Shown: in pieces, positions 1 to 7,020 of the stretch
Position numbering within the stretch: the stretch's first letter is position 1
Layout of the letters: each line of letters opens with the position of its first letter
Source of the DNA: an uncultured Clostridia bacterium
GTDB lineage: Bacteria; Bacillota; Clostridia; Christensenellales; UBA1242
DNA: 10,922 nt
Assembly (NCBI GenBank): GCA_944381255.1
Contig: CALWKL010000034.1
Coordinates: forward strand, 1 to 10,922
Direction of reading: 5' to 3'
Notes under the pieces: model-generated
Database searches by the model: none
What the model was told of the DNA's origin: nothing
What the model saw: the letters and a program-made list of their open reading frames with translations, nothing else
Program-made: the position numbers and the translations under genes

Positions 1-855
1 ATTGTCAGCGATAATACAATTTTCAACCCATACATTAGGGAATATTGTGGTATACTCCCAAATTTTTGAATTAATATCGATGAAAGTGGAGGCAGGAGAA
101 ATAATATTTACCCCATTTTTTAAAAAATTTTCATTAATATATTTTTGCATTAATTTATTACAAAAAGCCAACTCTGTTATAGTATTTATACTAGGCAAGT
201 AAAAATCGTTTTTTTCTCTTCTATATGCATCAATTTTATAGTTATTTGATACAAAAGCTTGCACTAGGTCCGTTACATAATACTCATGCTGATTATTATT
301 GCAACCAATTGAATATATATATTTTTGCAAAACTTCATTCTTAAAGCAATATATGCCTAAATTTTGCTCTTTTATATTTAATTCAGCTTCGGTACAATCT
401 TTAGCCTCAATTATACCAGAAATCGCTCCATTTACTCGTTTTATTCGTCCAAAACGACTATTTTTGCTATAATTTCCTACAAAAAGTTTCATTTGCGCTT
501 CATTTAAGTCCAATATATTACGCAAAGTATTTTCTTTAACTATTGGCCCATCGCCGTTTAATAGCAAAATATTTCCTTCAAAATCCGAGAAAAATTTTGA
601 AGCACATCTCAGAGCATCTCCAGTACCCAATGGCTCTTCTTGAATTACTGTTTTAATATGACTTGGTAGTACATTTTTTACTTCATTAGCATTGTTGCCT
701 AGTACCACATAAATATCATATAGATTTAACTTTTCCAATTCATCAATTAAATAACTAATTATAGGTTTATTACATATTTTTGCTAACACTTTATTAGTTT
801 TTAATTGCATTCTAGAGCCTCTCCCTCCTGCCAAAATAACTGCAATATTTTGCAT
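1..855 (-). CDS. glmU: GlmU-type UDP-GlcNAc pyrophosphorylase, partial (C-terminus beyond left edge)
   Basis: The reading frame is open for 285 codons from an ATG at 855 to the window edge, so the C-terminus is missing. Residues 1-240 are a nucleotidyltransferase domain that would join UTP and GlcNAc-1-phosphate to give UDP-GlcNAc in the cytoplasm. Visible motifs are the nucleotide loop LAGGRGSRM at 8-16 (usually LAAGxGTRM), K22, Q72, LGTG at 76-79, the metal-binding Asp in GDGP (D102), FGRI at 135-138, E150, N165 and N224. These match the known E. coli GlmU active-site positions at offsets of 3-4. From about residue 245 the sequence looks like the GlmU linker and the first turns of the left-handed beta-helix. 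The gene starts 6 bases after the preceding gene, and its ribosome binding site GTGAGG overlaps that gene's stop. Family assignment is firm; whether the acetyltransferase half is complete cannot be seen. Confidence 0.88.
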   Translation of the reverse strand, partial: MQNIAVILAGGRGSRMQLKTNKVLAKICNKPIISYLIDELEKLNLYDIYVVLGNNANEVKNVLPSHIKTVIQEEPLGTGDALRCASKFFSDFEGNILLLNGDGPIVKENTLRNILDLNEAQMKLFVGNYSKNSRFGRIKRVNGAISGIIEAKDCTEAELNIKEQNLGIYCFKNEVLQKYIYSIGCNNNQHEYYVTDLVQAFVSNNYKIDAYRREKNDFYLPSINTITELAFCNKLMQKYINENFLKNGVNIISPASTFIDINSKIWEYTTIFPNVWVENCIIADN

Positions 856-861
856 ACTACC

Positions 862-1446
862 TCACTTTAACTTTTTACCTCGAGGAGATACCTTTAGGTC
901 TCGCAAAGGCATACAAAAACTATTTTCTGCTATATTTTCTGCCACAGTAGCCCCAGCACAAATATAGCTATTATTCTCTATCTTTACAGGTGCTATAAGA
1001 TTTACATTACAACCTATAAAACAATTATCGCCAACAAAGGTTTTTTGCTTAATTTTGCCATTAAAATTTGCTGTTATTACCCCACAACCGAAGTTACAAT
1101 TTTTACCTATATAAGCGTCTCCTATGTAGGTAAGGTGCGAAATTTTGCAGTTATCCCCCACAAAACTAGCCTTTATCTCACAAAAATTGCCAATTTTGAC
1201 ATTATTACAAATATGCGTATTTGGTCTTATGTGGCTGTTAGGTCCTATATAGACTTGGTCTCCAATTTCGCACTCTTCTATAAAGTTTCCTGGATAAATT
1301 ATACAATTTTTCCCTATTTTTACGCCATTTTTTATATAATTATTTGGATAAATTATTGTTCCCTCGCCAATGACTGCTCCTTTTTCAATAAAGGTTGTTT
1401 TTTTATCAATAATTTTTACATTTTTTAAAAATTTATTTGACTGCAA
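862..1446 (-). CDS. Stand-alone GlmU-like left-handed beta-helix acetyltransferase
   Basis: This 194-residue protein is built almost wholly of hexapeptide repeats and matches the C-terminal half of GlmU, which acetylates glucosamine-1-phosphate with acetyl-CoA. With an offset of 259, the E. coli GlmU catalytic and binding residues are present: R74 (R333), E90 (E349), K92 (K351), the base H104 in HLTYIGDA (H363), Y107 (Y366), N118 (N377), N127 (N386) and K133 (K392). Changes include NYDG to NFNG at 127-130 and Cys at the S405 position. The basic C-terminal tail is kept. There is no nucleotidyltransferase domain; that domain is the next gene. The only usable start is TTG at 1446, giving a 14-base overlap with the membrane-protein gene. 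The nearest Shine-Dalgarno (AAAGGA) is about 13 bases away, longer than ideal, so translation may be weak or coupled. Function is inferred from conserved residues; another sugar-phosphate acetyltransferase is possible. Confidence 0.85.
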   Translation of the reverse strand: MQSNKFLKNVKIIDKKTTFIEKGAVIGEGTIIYPNNYIKNGVKIGKNCIIYPGNFIEECEIGDQVYIGPNSHIRPNTHICNNVKIGNFCEIKASFVGDNCKISHLTYIGDAYIGKNCNFGCGVITANFNGKIKQKTFVGDNCFIGCNVNLIAPVKIENNSYICAGATVAENIAENSFCMPLRDLKVSPRGKKLK

Positions 1447-2509
1447 TTTGTTTACAAAATCCTTTTTTCTTTTTTATTTTCCTTTCACAAAACAACATTC
1501 TAAGCATAAATATAATTCCAAAGCACCCCATTACAGGATAGCAATAACTTACTATTGTGCCAAATCCCAAACCTGATATTATTAGACCTACTATACTTAT
1601 TAGTACGCTAGCAAATTTAAAGGATATATTATACTTATTCAACCACGCAGCAATAGTATATACCAAAGATACAGCAGTAGTTAATATCCCTAGCCACACG
1701 ACGACCAAAGTTACGATTCCAAATGAATGACCGACAGAATTTGCTATATATACTAGAGGCATATCAGACATAGAACTATACGGGTTAAGATATATCGAAA
1801 CTACCATACACAGTAAGCATATTACCAAAAATACTGCACCTATCAAAGAACCAAAAAAGTTTGCTTTTTTACTATTAGCAGTACCTAATCTAGCAAATAT
1901 AAAGCCAGCAAAATACAAGTTGCTACATACATATAATATGCTTAAAAATATAGCTGTTATCACTTTTTCTCCGCCTTCTACCAAAGGAACGGTAAAGTCG
2001 TTAGAACTATTCAAGCAAAATATAAAGGAGCAAAAGACCACCAAAACTAATAAAGGTACTACTAGCATATTCACTTTGACCATTTTATCAAAGCCCAACC
2101 AGCTGACTAATATTGCAATCGAAGCAGTTAAAACACTAGCATATCGGTATGCTGAGGACTCCAGTACAATGTCAAATAGCGAATTTGCGCCTGCTAGCAT
2201 AGATGATAGTAATATTACATTACTTATAATAAAAATAATTTCTCCAGCCAATCCCCATTTCCCAAACAACTGTTTGTTTATCTGCTGAACCGACTCTATA
2301 CCATTACGCTTACCAAATTCAAGAAACATATAGCCAAGCCAAAATAACAAAACTCCTGCAAAAATTATCAATGGAAAGCAAACCCAGCCAAAGCGGGCAA
2401 AATAATACCAAACTTCTTCACCACTTGCAAATCCAGCACCGACTATAGACCCAAACAAAACAGCGCCTATGACCAAGCTTTGCACAAAAATCCCGCTTTT
2501 TCCTTGCAT
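1433..2509 (-). CDS. YkvI-family multi-pass membrane protein
   Basis: The 358-residue hydrophobic protein has about ten predicted membrane segments, at roughly 9-29, 42-63, 86-108, 122-140, 145-166, 184-206, 218-241, 262-290, 298-318 and 320-340, and a short Lys/Arg-rich C-terminal tail. The first segment carries GSIVGAGFASGEE at 20-32. This resembles the motif typical of the YkvI family, which is distantly related to APC-superfamily (LeuT-fold) transporters. The substrate of this family is not established, so none is assigned. The ATG at 2509 follows AAAGGGG with 4-5 bases of spacing, and that ribosome binding site begins at the stop codon of the TPR gene 10 bases upstream, so the two are probably co-translated. 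The 3' end overlaps the acetyltransferase gene by 14 bases. Family call is good; physiological role is unknown. Confidence 0.8.
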   Translation of the reverse strand: MQGKSGIFVQSLVIGAVLFGSIVGAGFASGEEVWYYFARFGWVCFPLIIFAGVLLFWLGYMFLEFGKRNGIESVQQINKQLFGKWGLAGEIIFIISNVILLSSMLAGANSLFDIVLESSAYRYASVLTASIAILVSWLGFDKMVKVNMLVVPLLVLVVFCSFIFCLNSSNDFTVPLVEGGEKVITAIFLSILYVCSNLYFAGFIFARLGTANSKKANFFGSLIGAVFLVICLLCMVVSIYLNPYSSMSDMPLVYIANSVGHSFGIVTLVVVWLGILTTAVSLVYTIAAWLNKYNISFKFASVLISIVGLIISGLGFGTIVSYCYPVMGCFGIIFMLRMLFCERKIKKKKGFCKQIAVK

Positions 2510-2519
2510 TATTACCCCT

Positions 2520-4109
2520 TTATTGTAGTTTTAGGTACTTTATTGCCTCAAAAACATCGTTTTGTGGCGTATCAAAGTATATGCACGCTTGCTCGAGAAT
2601 TTGATTGTTTTCAGTGAAAAAAAGACAACTTACTAGATTTTCAGTCAAGGAATAATCTATTGAACCCAAATTTTTGCTACTAAGTTTAAGAGCAATATAG
2701 TCAAAATCAATCTTTAAATTATTTATTTCTGCATAACTAAATGCTCCACAATATCCAGAACGCAAAATATCATTATTTTTTATTGAATTTGGAATTTTTA
2801 ACGAAAAACTTTTGTAGTAAAAGCCACAAGTCAAATCAATAATTTTTCGTTTGCCTTCTAGTAGTGCATACTTAGTTAAGAAGTATTTTTGCCTAGCCCC
2901 AATCCTCATAGTTAATAATAGTTTTTGATAAAAGTTGACTATTTCTTTTTTGTTGCTTTTTGCTAAAATTTGCACAATTTTTTGCATAAAATCAGCATTT
3001 TTAAGAGTCAATCCCCACTCTATATCACCAGCCAATGTCAGCGAAGTATCAAATATTTCATCAAAATTTGACAACATACTAGTTTCAATCATCTTGTCAA
3101 TTTTTTCTTGCCCAACCTCATACGGCACAGCAGTCGACACTGGCATAAATTTTAACATATTACCATTCGTAATTTGATAGAAAATATTGAGTGTTGGATT
3201 ATCAATATCTATCCATCTAGCACGGCCTAAATAATATAATGCTTCCTTGGTATTCCCTACATTAAAATAGCAAATACTTATGAACAGTAATATTTTTGTG
3301 TTAAATTCACTTCTCTTTAAAATTTTTTGATAAGTTTCAATAGCGCCTGTATAATCTTCACTCTTTGCTTGAATATTTCCAAGTAACTCCAACTCCCTCT
3401 CATTAAGGCCCAAATCGTTTAACTTAACTACATTTTCGCTTAGACTTAAAAAATCTTTTTCCGCAAGACACAAAGAGCATAAAACCAAATTAGCGTCAAT
3501 ATTTTCATTATCAAATTTAAGAATATTGAATAAAATTGTACGAGCTGTATTAAAGTCTCCAACTTGCACCAAAATATCACAATACATTATTTGATATCTA
3601 ATATCACCATTTTGTAAATAAGGATAAATTAACTCGATTGCTTCATCATATCTTTTTTGGCGAATTAAACTTTTGATAATATCAATAGCACTTAGCTTAT
3701 AATTATTATTCATCAAATCTTTTTTTATTTCATTAGACCATTCTAAAATGGCACCAACTAAATTTTGAGAACTATCCCAATTAAGAGCCTCGCTTAGATA
3801 CTTCAATGCCAACTTAGGACGTCCCAACTTTACTAAATTTTTACCTATATTTAAATATGCCGAGGCTCGTGTCTCGGGAATTTTCACAGACAGAAAAGCA
3901 TATTCACAACTAAGGTTATAAAGTCCCATTTTAAAATATATTTCACTTAGAATCAAGTTTAAAGAAAGTCTATCTATACGCAACTTACTAGATTCTATTG
4001 CATTCCTAATAGCATCTAATGCACCTAAATAATCGCCCTGCTCTAATCTTGTATCTAATAACTTTAAATAATAATTTAATGAACGTTTAAATTGCAATAT
4101 CTTAGCCAT
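2520..4109 (-). CDS. TPR-repeat protein of unknown function
   Basis: I do not recognise a named family. With the chosen ATG at 4109 the protein has 529 residues. Residues about 10-310 are a run of helical pairs of TPR type, for example near 80-112, 164-200, 238-265 and 270-302, with the usual small residue then Ala near the turn. They probably form a protein-binding solenoid. Residues about 310-529 are not obviously TPR and match nothing I know. There is no signal peptide or membrane segment, so it is likely cytoplasmic. The frame is open further upstream (TTG 4163, ATG 4157), but those starts fall in the promoter and the preceding terminator. The 4109 start leaves a leader of about 20 bases and has no clear Shine-Dalgarno. 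It is the first gene of the operon with the YkvI-like and GlmU-like genes, which hints at a cell-envelope link but proves nothing. Confidence 0.7.
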   Translation of the reverse strand: MAKILQFKRSLNYYLKLLDTRLEQGDYLGALDAIRNAIESSKLRIDRLSLNLILSEIYFKMGLYNLSCEYAFLSVKIPETRASAYLNIGKNLVKLGRPKLALKYLSEALNWDSSQNLVGAILEWSNEIKKDLMNNNYKLSAIDIIKSLIRQKRYDEAIELIYPYLQNGDIRYQIMYCDILVQVGDFNTARTILFNILKFDNENIDANLVLCSLCLAEKDFLSLSENVVKLNDLGLNERELELLGNIQAKSEDYTGAIETYQKILKRSEFNTKILLFISICYFNVGNTKEALYYLGRARWIDIDNPTLNIFYQITNGNMLKFMPVSTAVPYEVGQEKIDKMIETSMLSNFDEIFDTSLTLAGDIEWGLTLKNADFMQKIVQILAKSNKKEIVNFYQKLLLTMRIGARQKYFLTKYALLEGKRKIIDLTCGFYYKSFSLKIPNSIKNNDILRSGYCGAFSYAEINNLKIDFDYIALKLSSKNLGSIDYSLTENLVSCLFFTENNQILEQACIYFDTPQNDVFEAIKYLKLQ

Positions 4110-4134
4110 AGCACTAACATATGAGTTAAAGTGT

Positions 4135-4163
4135 ATTTTAATGAATATATTTTGCATAAACAA
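4135..4163 (-). promoter_or_regulatory. Sigma-A type promoter of the TPR-ykvI-like-glmU operon
   Basis: On the minus strand TTGTTT (4163-4158), a 17-base spacer and TAAAAT (4140-4135) resemble the consensus TTGACA-17-TATAAT at 4/6 and 5/6 positions. Transcription would begin near 4128, about 20 bases before the ATG at 4109. The -35 box directly abuts the T-run of the terminator of the upstream ABC gene. This position makes the in-frame starts at 4163 and 4157 unlikely. It is a pattern match only; AT-rich DNA yields such matches by chance. Confidence 0.45.
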
Positions 4164-4199
4164 AAAAACGACCCAATATCACAAAAACGGTCGTTTTTT
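4162..4199 (-). terminator. Intrinsic terminator of the ABC exporter gene, possibly bidirectional
   Basis: A perfect 11-bp inverted repeat (AAAAAACGACC at 4163-4173, GGTCGTTTTTT at 4189-4199) encloses a 15-base loop. On the minus strand the stem runs directly into a run of seven T, 75 bases after the ABC transporter stop. Because the arms begin and end in A and T runs, it is also terminator-like on the plus strand, although no plus-strand gene leads into it. Confidence 0.8.
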
Positions 4200-4243
4200 A
4201 TCAATTTTTTACGGTTTTTTGTTAAATTTATATTATTTTGTCA

Positions 4244-4264
4244 GTACTATGCAGGTACTATGCA
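4244..4264. repeat. Two direct copies of GTACTATGCA, 11-base period
   Basis: GTACTATGCA occurs at 4244-4253 and again at 4255-4264, separated by one base, just after the ABC gene's stop codon. The 11-base period is one helical turn, as in direct-repeat sites for some regulators, but it could equally be a small slippage duplication. No function is assigned. Confidence 0.6.
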
Positions 4265-4273
4265 CTAAAAATA

Positions 4274-6235
4274 TTATTTAGAACCATCTTCTAGCATATA
4301 CAAATCTTTGTATATTTCACAATTTTTTATTAAATCTGCGTGCTTGCCTTTCGCAACAATTTGGTGATTATCAATAACCAAAATTTCATCACAATCTACG
4401 ATTGTACTTAATCTATGTGCGACAATAATAAAGGTACACTTGCTTTTTAGATTTTTTATTACTTTTTTTATTTCTTCTTGATTTTCATTATCTAGCGCGC
4501 TAGTCGCTTCATCTAGCATCAGCAATTTGCAGTCAGTCAAGAATGCTCTAGCTATAGCTAGTCTTTGCCTTTGACCACCACTTAAAGTTATACCACCCTC
4601 GCCCAAAATTGTGTCCAAGCCATCAGGTTTTGACTTTACAAAATCGTAGAGTTGCGACATTTTCAAGGCATCAATCATTTCTTCCTCGGTAGCTTTTGGG
4701 TTGGCATACAACATATTCTCTCTAATTGTGGTATTAAAAATATAAGGCATCTGTGGTACTAAACTAACAATATTACGTAGCGATTGCTCAGTTAAGCACT
4801 TGTTATCAATCCCATCAAGTAAAATTTGCCCAGATTTAGGGTCATTAAGTCTATTTATTAAGCTAAGTATAGTGCTCTTGCCTTCTCCTGACCTTCCTAC
4901 GATTCCAAGGGTGTTGCCAGCCTTAACTTCAAAAGAAATATGATTTAATACTGGTACATCATCATATTCGAATACAACATCACAAAACTTTACTCTACCA
5001 CTTAAATCTTCTATATCTTGAGTACCAAATTTTTCTTGAGGGTATTTTTCACTATCATATACTTGAGCCATACGCAAAGCGCTAATATTAGCATTTTGAA
5101 TACCTATCATACTACTATTCAAGCAAATACTTAAATTTGAAGGAATATCTTTATAGCGAATGAGCACAACTAACACACTTAACGATAATATGCCTTGCCA
5201 CATAAAGTAAACGCCTACAATCAAACAAGCCATTACCATAATATCTCTAAAAATATTAATAAGTCTATGGGTAGATGACTCAAAATCCCTCAAATTTATA
5301 TCAGAATTTCGACGTGCCATACTCCATTTATTCATTACACTCAACATCGTGCCTTTCAAATTAAGGCTCTTGACATCATCTGAACCACGAACAAATTCGG
5401 TAATATGATTGGCACTTTTTTCATTTAATAGGCTACTTCTCATGATTCTGCTAGCTCGGTATTTTCTACGAATTCGCAATAATATAAAATCAATTATACA
5501 TATAAGCAATACTATTGTGCCTATCCATACATTTAAAAAGAAAAAGTAGAATACTACCACCAAAGCACGCAAAAAATCAGCAAAATTCAACCAAGCATTT
5601 GAGATATTTAAGACAAAACTATTTGGTTCACTACTAGAACGCTGTACTATTTCTCCCGTACTAATTTTCCTATAAGCGCTACTTGAAGTATTGAGTACAC
5701 GAGAGCATATATCCAAACGAATATTGTGTGCAGCATTATTATTCAATCTACCTATTTGTGTTTGAATTGCTCCATTAACAATATTGCTACCTATCTCTAT
5801 AGCTAATAGCACTAGAAGTGCATAAATAGCATACAAATATTCGCCTTCAGTAATAAAATCTACAGCATACTGTAATGCAGGAACAGATAAAAAAGTAAAT
5901 ACAATAATAATCAAGGACAATAAAACTATTGCAATAATATACTTTTTCTGCTCAAAGTAAAATGGATAAAATCTACTTGTTTCTAATTTCGTTATTTTTT
6001 CTTTTTCTTGATTAGATTTTAACTGTGCTTCGTCTTTTTTTAATATTTTTTTGTTATTAAATAGTGAATTTTCTTTCTTTTTTATGTTATTTTTAAATTT
6101 TTTCTTTGCTAAAGCTTCGTTTACTTCATCTATTGAAATAGCATATTTTTCATAATATTTTTGCTTTTTTCTCTCGAGTTTTACTTGCTTTTTACTTTTT
6201 ATAGATGGTTTGACGACATCTTCCTTTAATTTCAT
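4274..6235 (-). CDS. ABC exporter half-transporter (fused membrane and ATPase domains)
   Basis: This is a type IV (exporter-fold) ABC protein of 653 residues. Residues 1 to about 90 are a lysine-rich, probably cytoplasmic extension. Residues about 98-395 form the membrane domain with around six helices. The ATPase follows: Walker A GRSGEGKST at 447-455, Q-loop Q495, signature LSGGQ at 551-555, Walker B LLMLDE at 571-576 and H-loop His at 607. All catalytic residues are intact. The frame opens at ATG 6241, but the Shine-Dalgarno AAGGAG touches that ATG directly. The ATG at 6235 has the normal 6-base spacing and is chosen. No partner half-transporter lies next to it, so a homodimer is likely. 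The substrate cannot be told from sequence; lipid, drug or peptide export are all possible. It lies between two terminators, so it is probably its own unit or fed by read-through. Confidence 0.88.
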   Translation of the reverse strand: MKLKEDVVKPSIKSKKQVKLERKKQKYYEKYAISIDEVNEALAKKKFKNNIKKKENSLFNNKKILKKDEAQLKSNQEKEKITKLETSRFYPFYFEQKKYIIAIVLLSLIIIVFTFLSVPALQYAVDFITEGEYLYAIYALLVLLAIEIGSNIVNGAIQTQIGRLNNNAAHNIRLDICSRVLNTSSSAYRKISTGEIVQRSSSEPNSFVLNISNAWLNFADFLRALVVVFYFFFLNVWIGTIVLLICIIDFILLRIRRKYRASRIMRSSLLNEKSANHITEFVRGSDDVKSLNLKGTMLSVMNKWSMARRNSDINLRDFESSTHRLINIFRDIMVMACLIVGVYFMWQGILSLSVLVVLIRYKDIPSNLSICLNSSMIGIQNANISALRMAQVYDSEKYPQEKFGTQDIEDLSGRVKFCDVVFEYDDVPVLNHISFEVKAGNTLGIVGRSGEGKSTILSLINRLNDPKSGQILLDGIDNKCLTEQSLRNIVSLVPQMPYIFNTTIRENMLYANPKATEEEMIDALKMSQLYDFVKSKPDGLDTILGEGGITLSGGQRQRLAIARAFLTDCKLLMLDEATSALDNENQEEIKKVIKNLKSKCTFIIVAHRLSTIVDCDEILVIDNHQIVAKGKHADLIKNCEIYKDLYMLEDGSK

Positions 6236-6241
6236 AAACAT

Positions 6242-6247
6242 CTCCTT
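6242..6247 (-). promoter_or_regulatory. Ribosome binding site that decides the ABC exporter start
   Basis: AAGGAG on the minus strand lies immediately before ATG 6241 (zero spacing) and 6 bases before ATG 6235. Normal Shine-Dalgarno spacing therefore favours 6235. Confidence 0.7.
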
Positions 6248-6253
6248 ATATAC

Positions 6254-6296
6254 AAAAAATGCAACTTAGTGCCCAAATTTTACGGTATAGTTGCAT
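6254..6296 (-). terminator. Terminator-like hairpin after the dnaG-rpoD-trmK-zinc-ribbon operon
   Basis: On the minus strand ATGCAACT (6296-6289) and AGTTGCAT (6266-6259) form a perfect 8-bp stem with a 22-base loop. The stem is followed at once by further T residues (TTTTT, 6258-6254), beginning 24 bases after the stop of the zinc-ribbon gene. The stem is AT-rich and the loop long, so termination may be partial and let some transcription into the ABC gene, whose start is only about 20 bases further on. Confidence 0.5.
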
Positions 6297-6319
6297 AATT
6301 TTGTAGGTAAATGATATAT

Positions 6320-7018
6320 TTATTTCTTTTGATAAATTATACGATGGCAATTTTCACATTCGACAATTCCATCTTTGTTGAGTAAATCTAACCTTGCATT
6401 CGCTAAAGGTGTAGAACAAATTGCACAACAATTATTAGTCAAAGGTACGAGTATAGGAAATTTATGGTCATCACGCAACTCTAAATACTTTTTCATAATT
6501 GAAGGGTTAATAGTCTTTTTGAGTTCTTCCATTTCCAAAAGTATTTTTTGGCGCTCAGAGTTTTCCTTCTGCTCTAATTCATTGAATTTATTTAGACTGG
6601 CTTTGTACTTTGTCTTAGATTCTACACCGTATGTTTTGGTTTTGTCAAAAGCAGTAACTGTCTGATTAATTTTATTTGATAAGTTTTTGATTTCCTTACT
6701 TAAAGTAAGCAAGCCACTAATTTCCTTTTTTATTTCTGTCTCATCTTCCCTAAGTTGTGTTGATGACTTTGTATTAATATCAGCTTTCTTTAAATTGTTA
6801 ATCAAATTTGATTTTTGCTGAAAACTTACCTTCAATCTTTCAAATTCTGCAATTAATTGAGAGGCTTGATTTTCTAGTGAAACCAGCTTATTTTGTGCTT
6901 GCTTTACCTGTTCAACTAATTTATTTACTTCATTTTTTTCCTTACTGTTTTGCAATTCTTTATTAATTTTAACAAGTGCAGCATCTTTCTGTTGATACAA
7001 TAATATTTCTTTTAACAT
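6320..7018 (-). CDS. Coiled-coil protein with C-terminal C4 zinc ribbon (DUF164/CdsZ-like)
   Basis: With the ATG at 7018 the protein has 232 residues. Residues about 1-165 are rich in Lys, Glu, Gln and Asn with regularly spaced Leu and Ile, as in a long antiparallel coiled coil. The C-terminus is a zinc ribbon with cysteine pairs C198/C201 (CAIC) and C221/C224 (CENC). This layout matches the DUF164 / zf-RING_7 family, whose members include Chlamydia CdsZ; the general bacterial role is not settled and a nucleic-acid or protein scaffold role is often supposed. A longer frame begins at ATG 7048 inside trmK, but ATG 7018 has AAAAGGGAG 9 bases upstream and starts two bases after the trmK stop, so it is preferred. 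It is the last gene of the dnaG operon. It often sits near trmK and a Nif3-like gene in Bacillota, and the latter is missing here. Confidence 0.82.
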   Translation of the reverse strand: MLKEILLYQQKDAALVKINKELQNSKEKNEVNKLVEQVKQAQNKLVSLENQASQLIAEFERLKVSFQQKSNLINNLKKADINTKSSTQLREDETEIKKEISGLLTLSKEIKNLSNKINQTVTAFDKTKTYGVESKTKYKASLNKFNELEQKENSERQKILLEMEELKKTINPSIMKKYLELRDDHKFPILVPLTNNCCAICSTPLANARLDLLNKDGIVECENCHRIIYQKK

Positions 7019-7020
7019 CT

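Noticed and set aside
1045..1428. Plus-strand open frame of 127 codons
   Set aside because: It is the mirror of the acetyltransferase hexapeptide gene; its composition looks like an antisense shadow of that repeat pattern.
6284..6311. Weak promoter-like pair TTTACC-16-TATACC for the ABC exporter (minus strand)
   Set aside because: Only 4/6 matches in each box with short spacing, and it overlaps the terminator hairpin. It is too weak to call in AT-rich DNA, although the ABC gene needs some promoter nearby.
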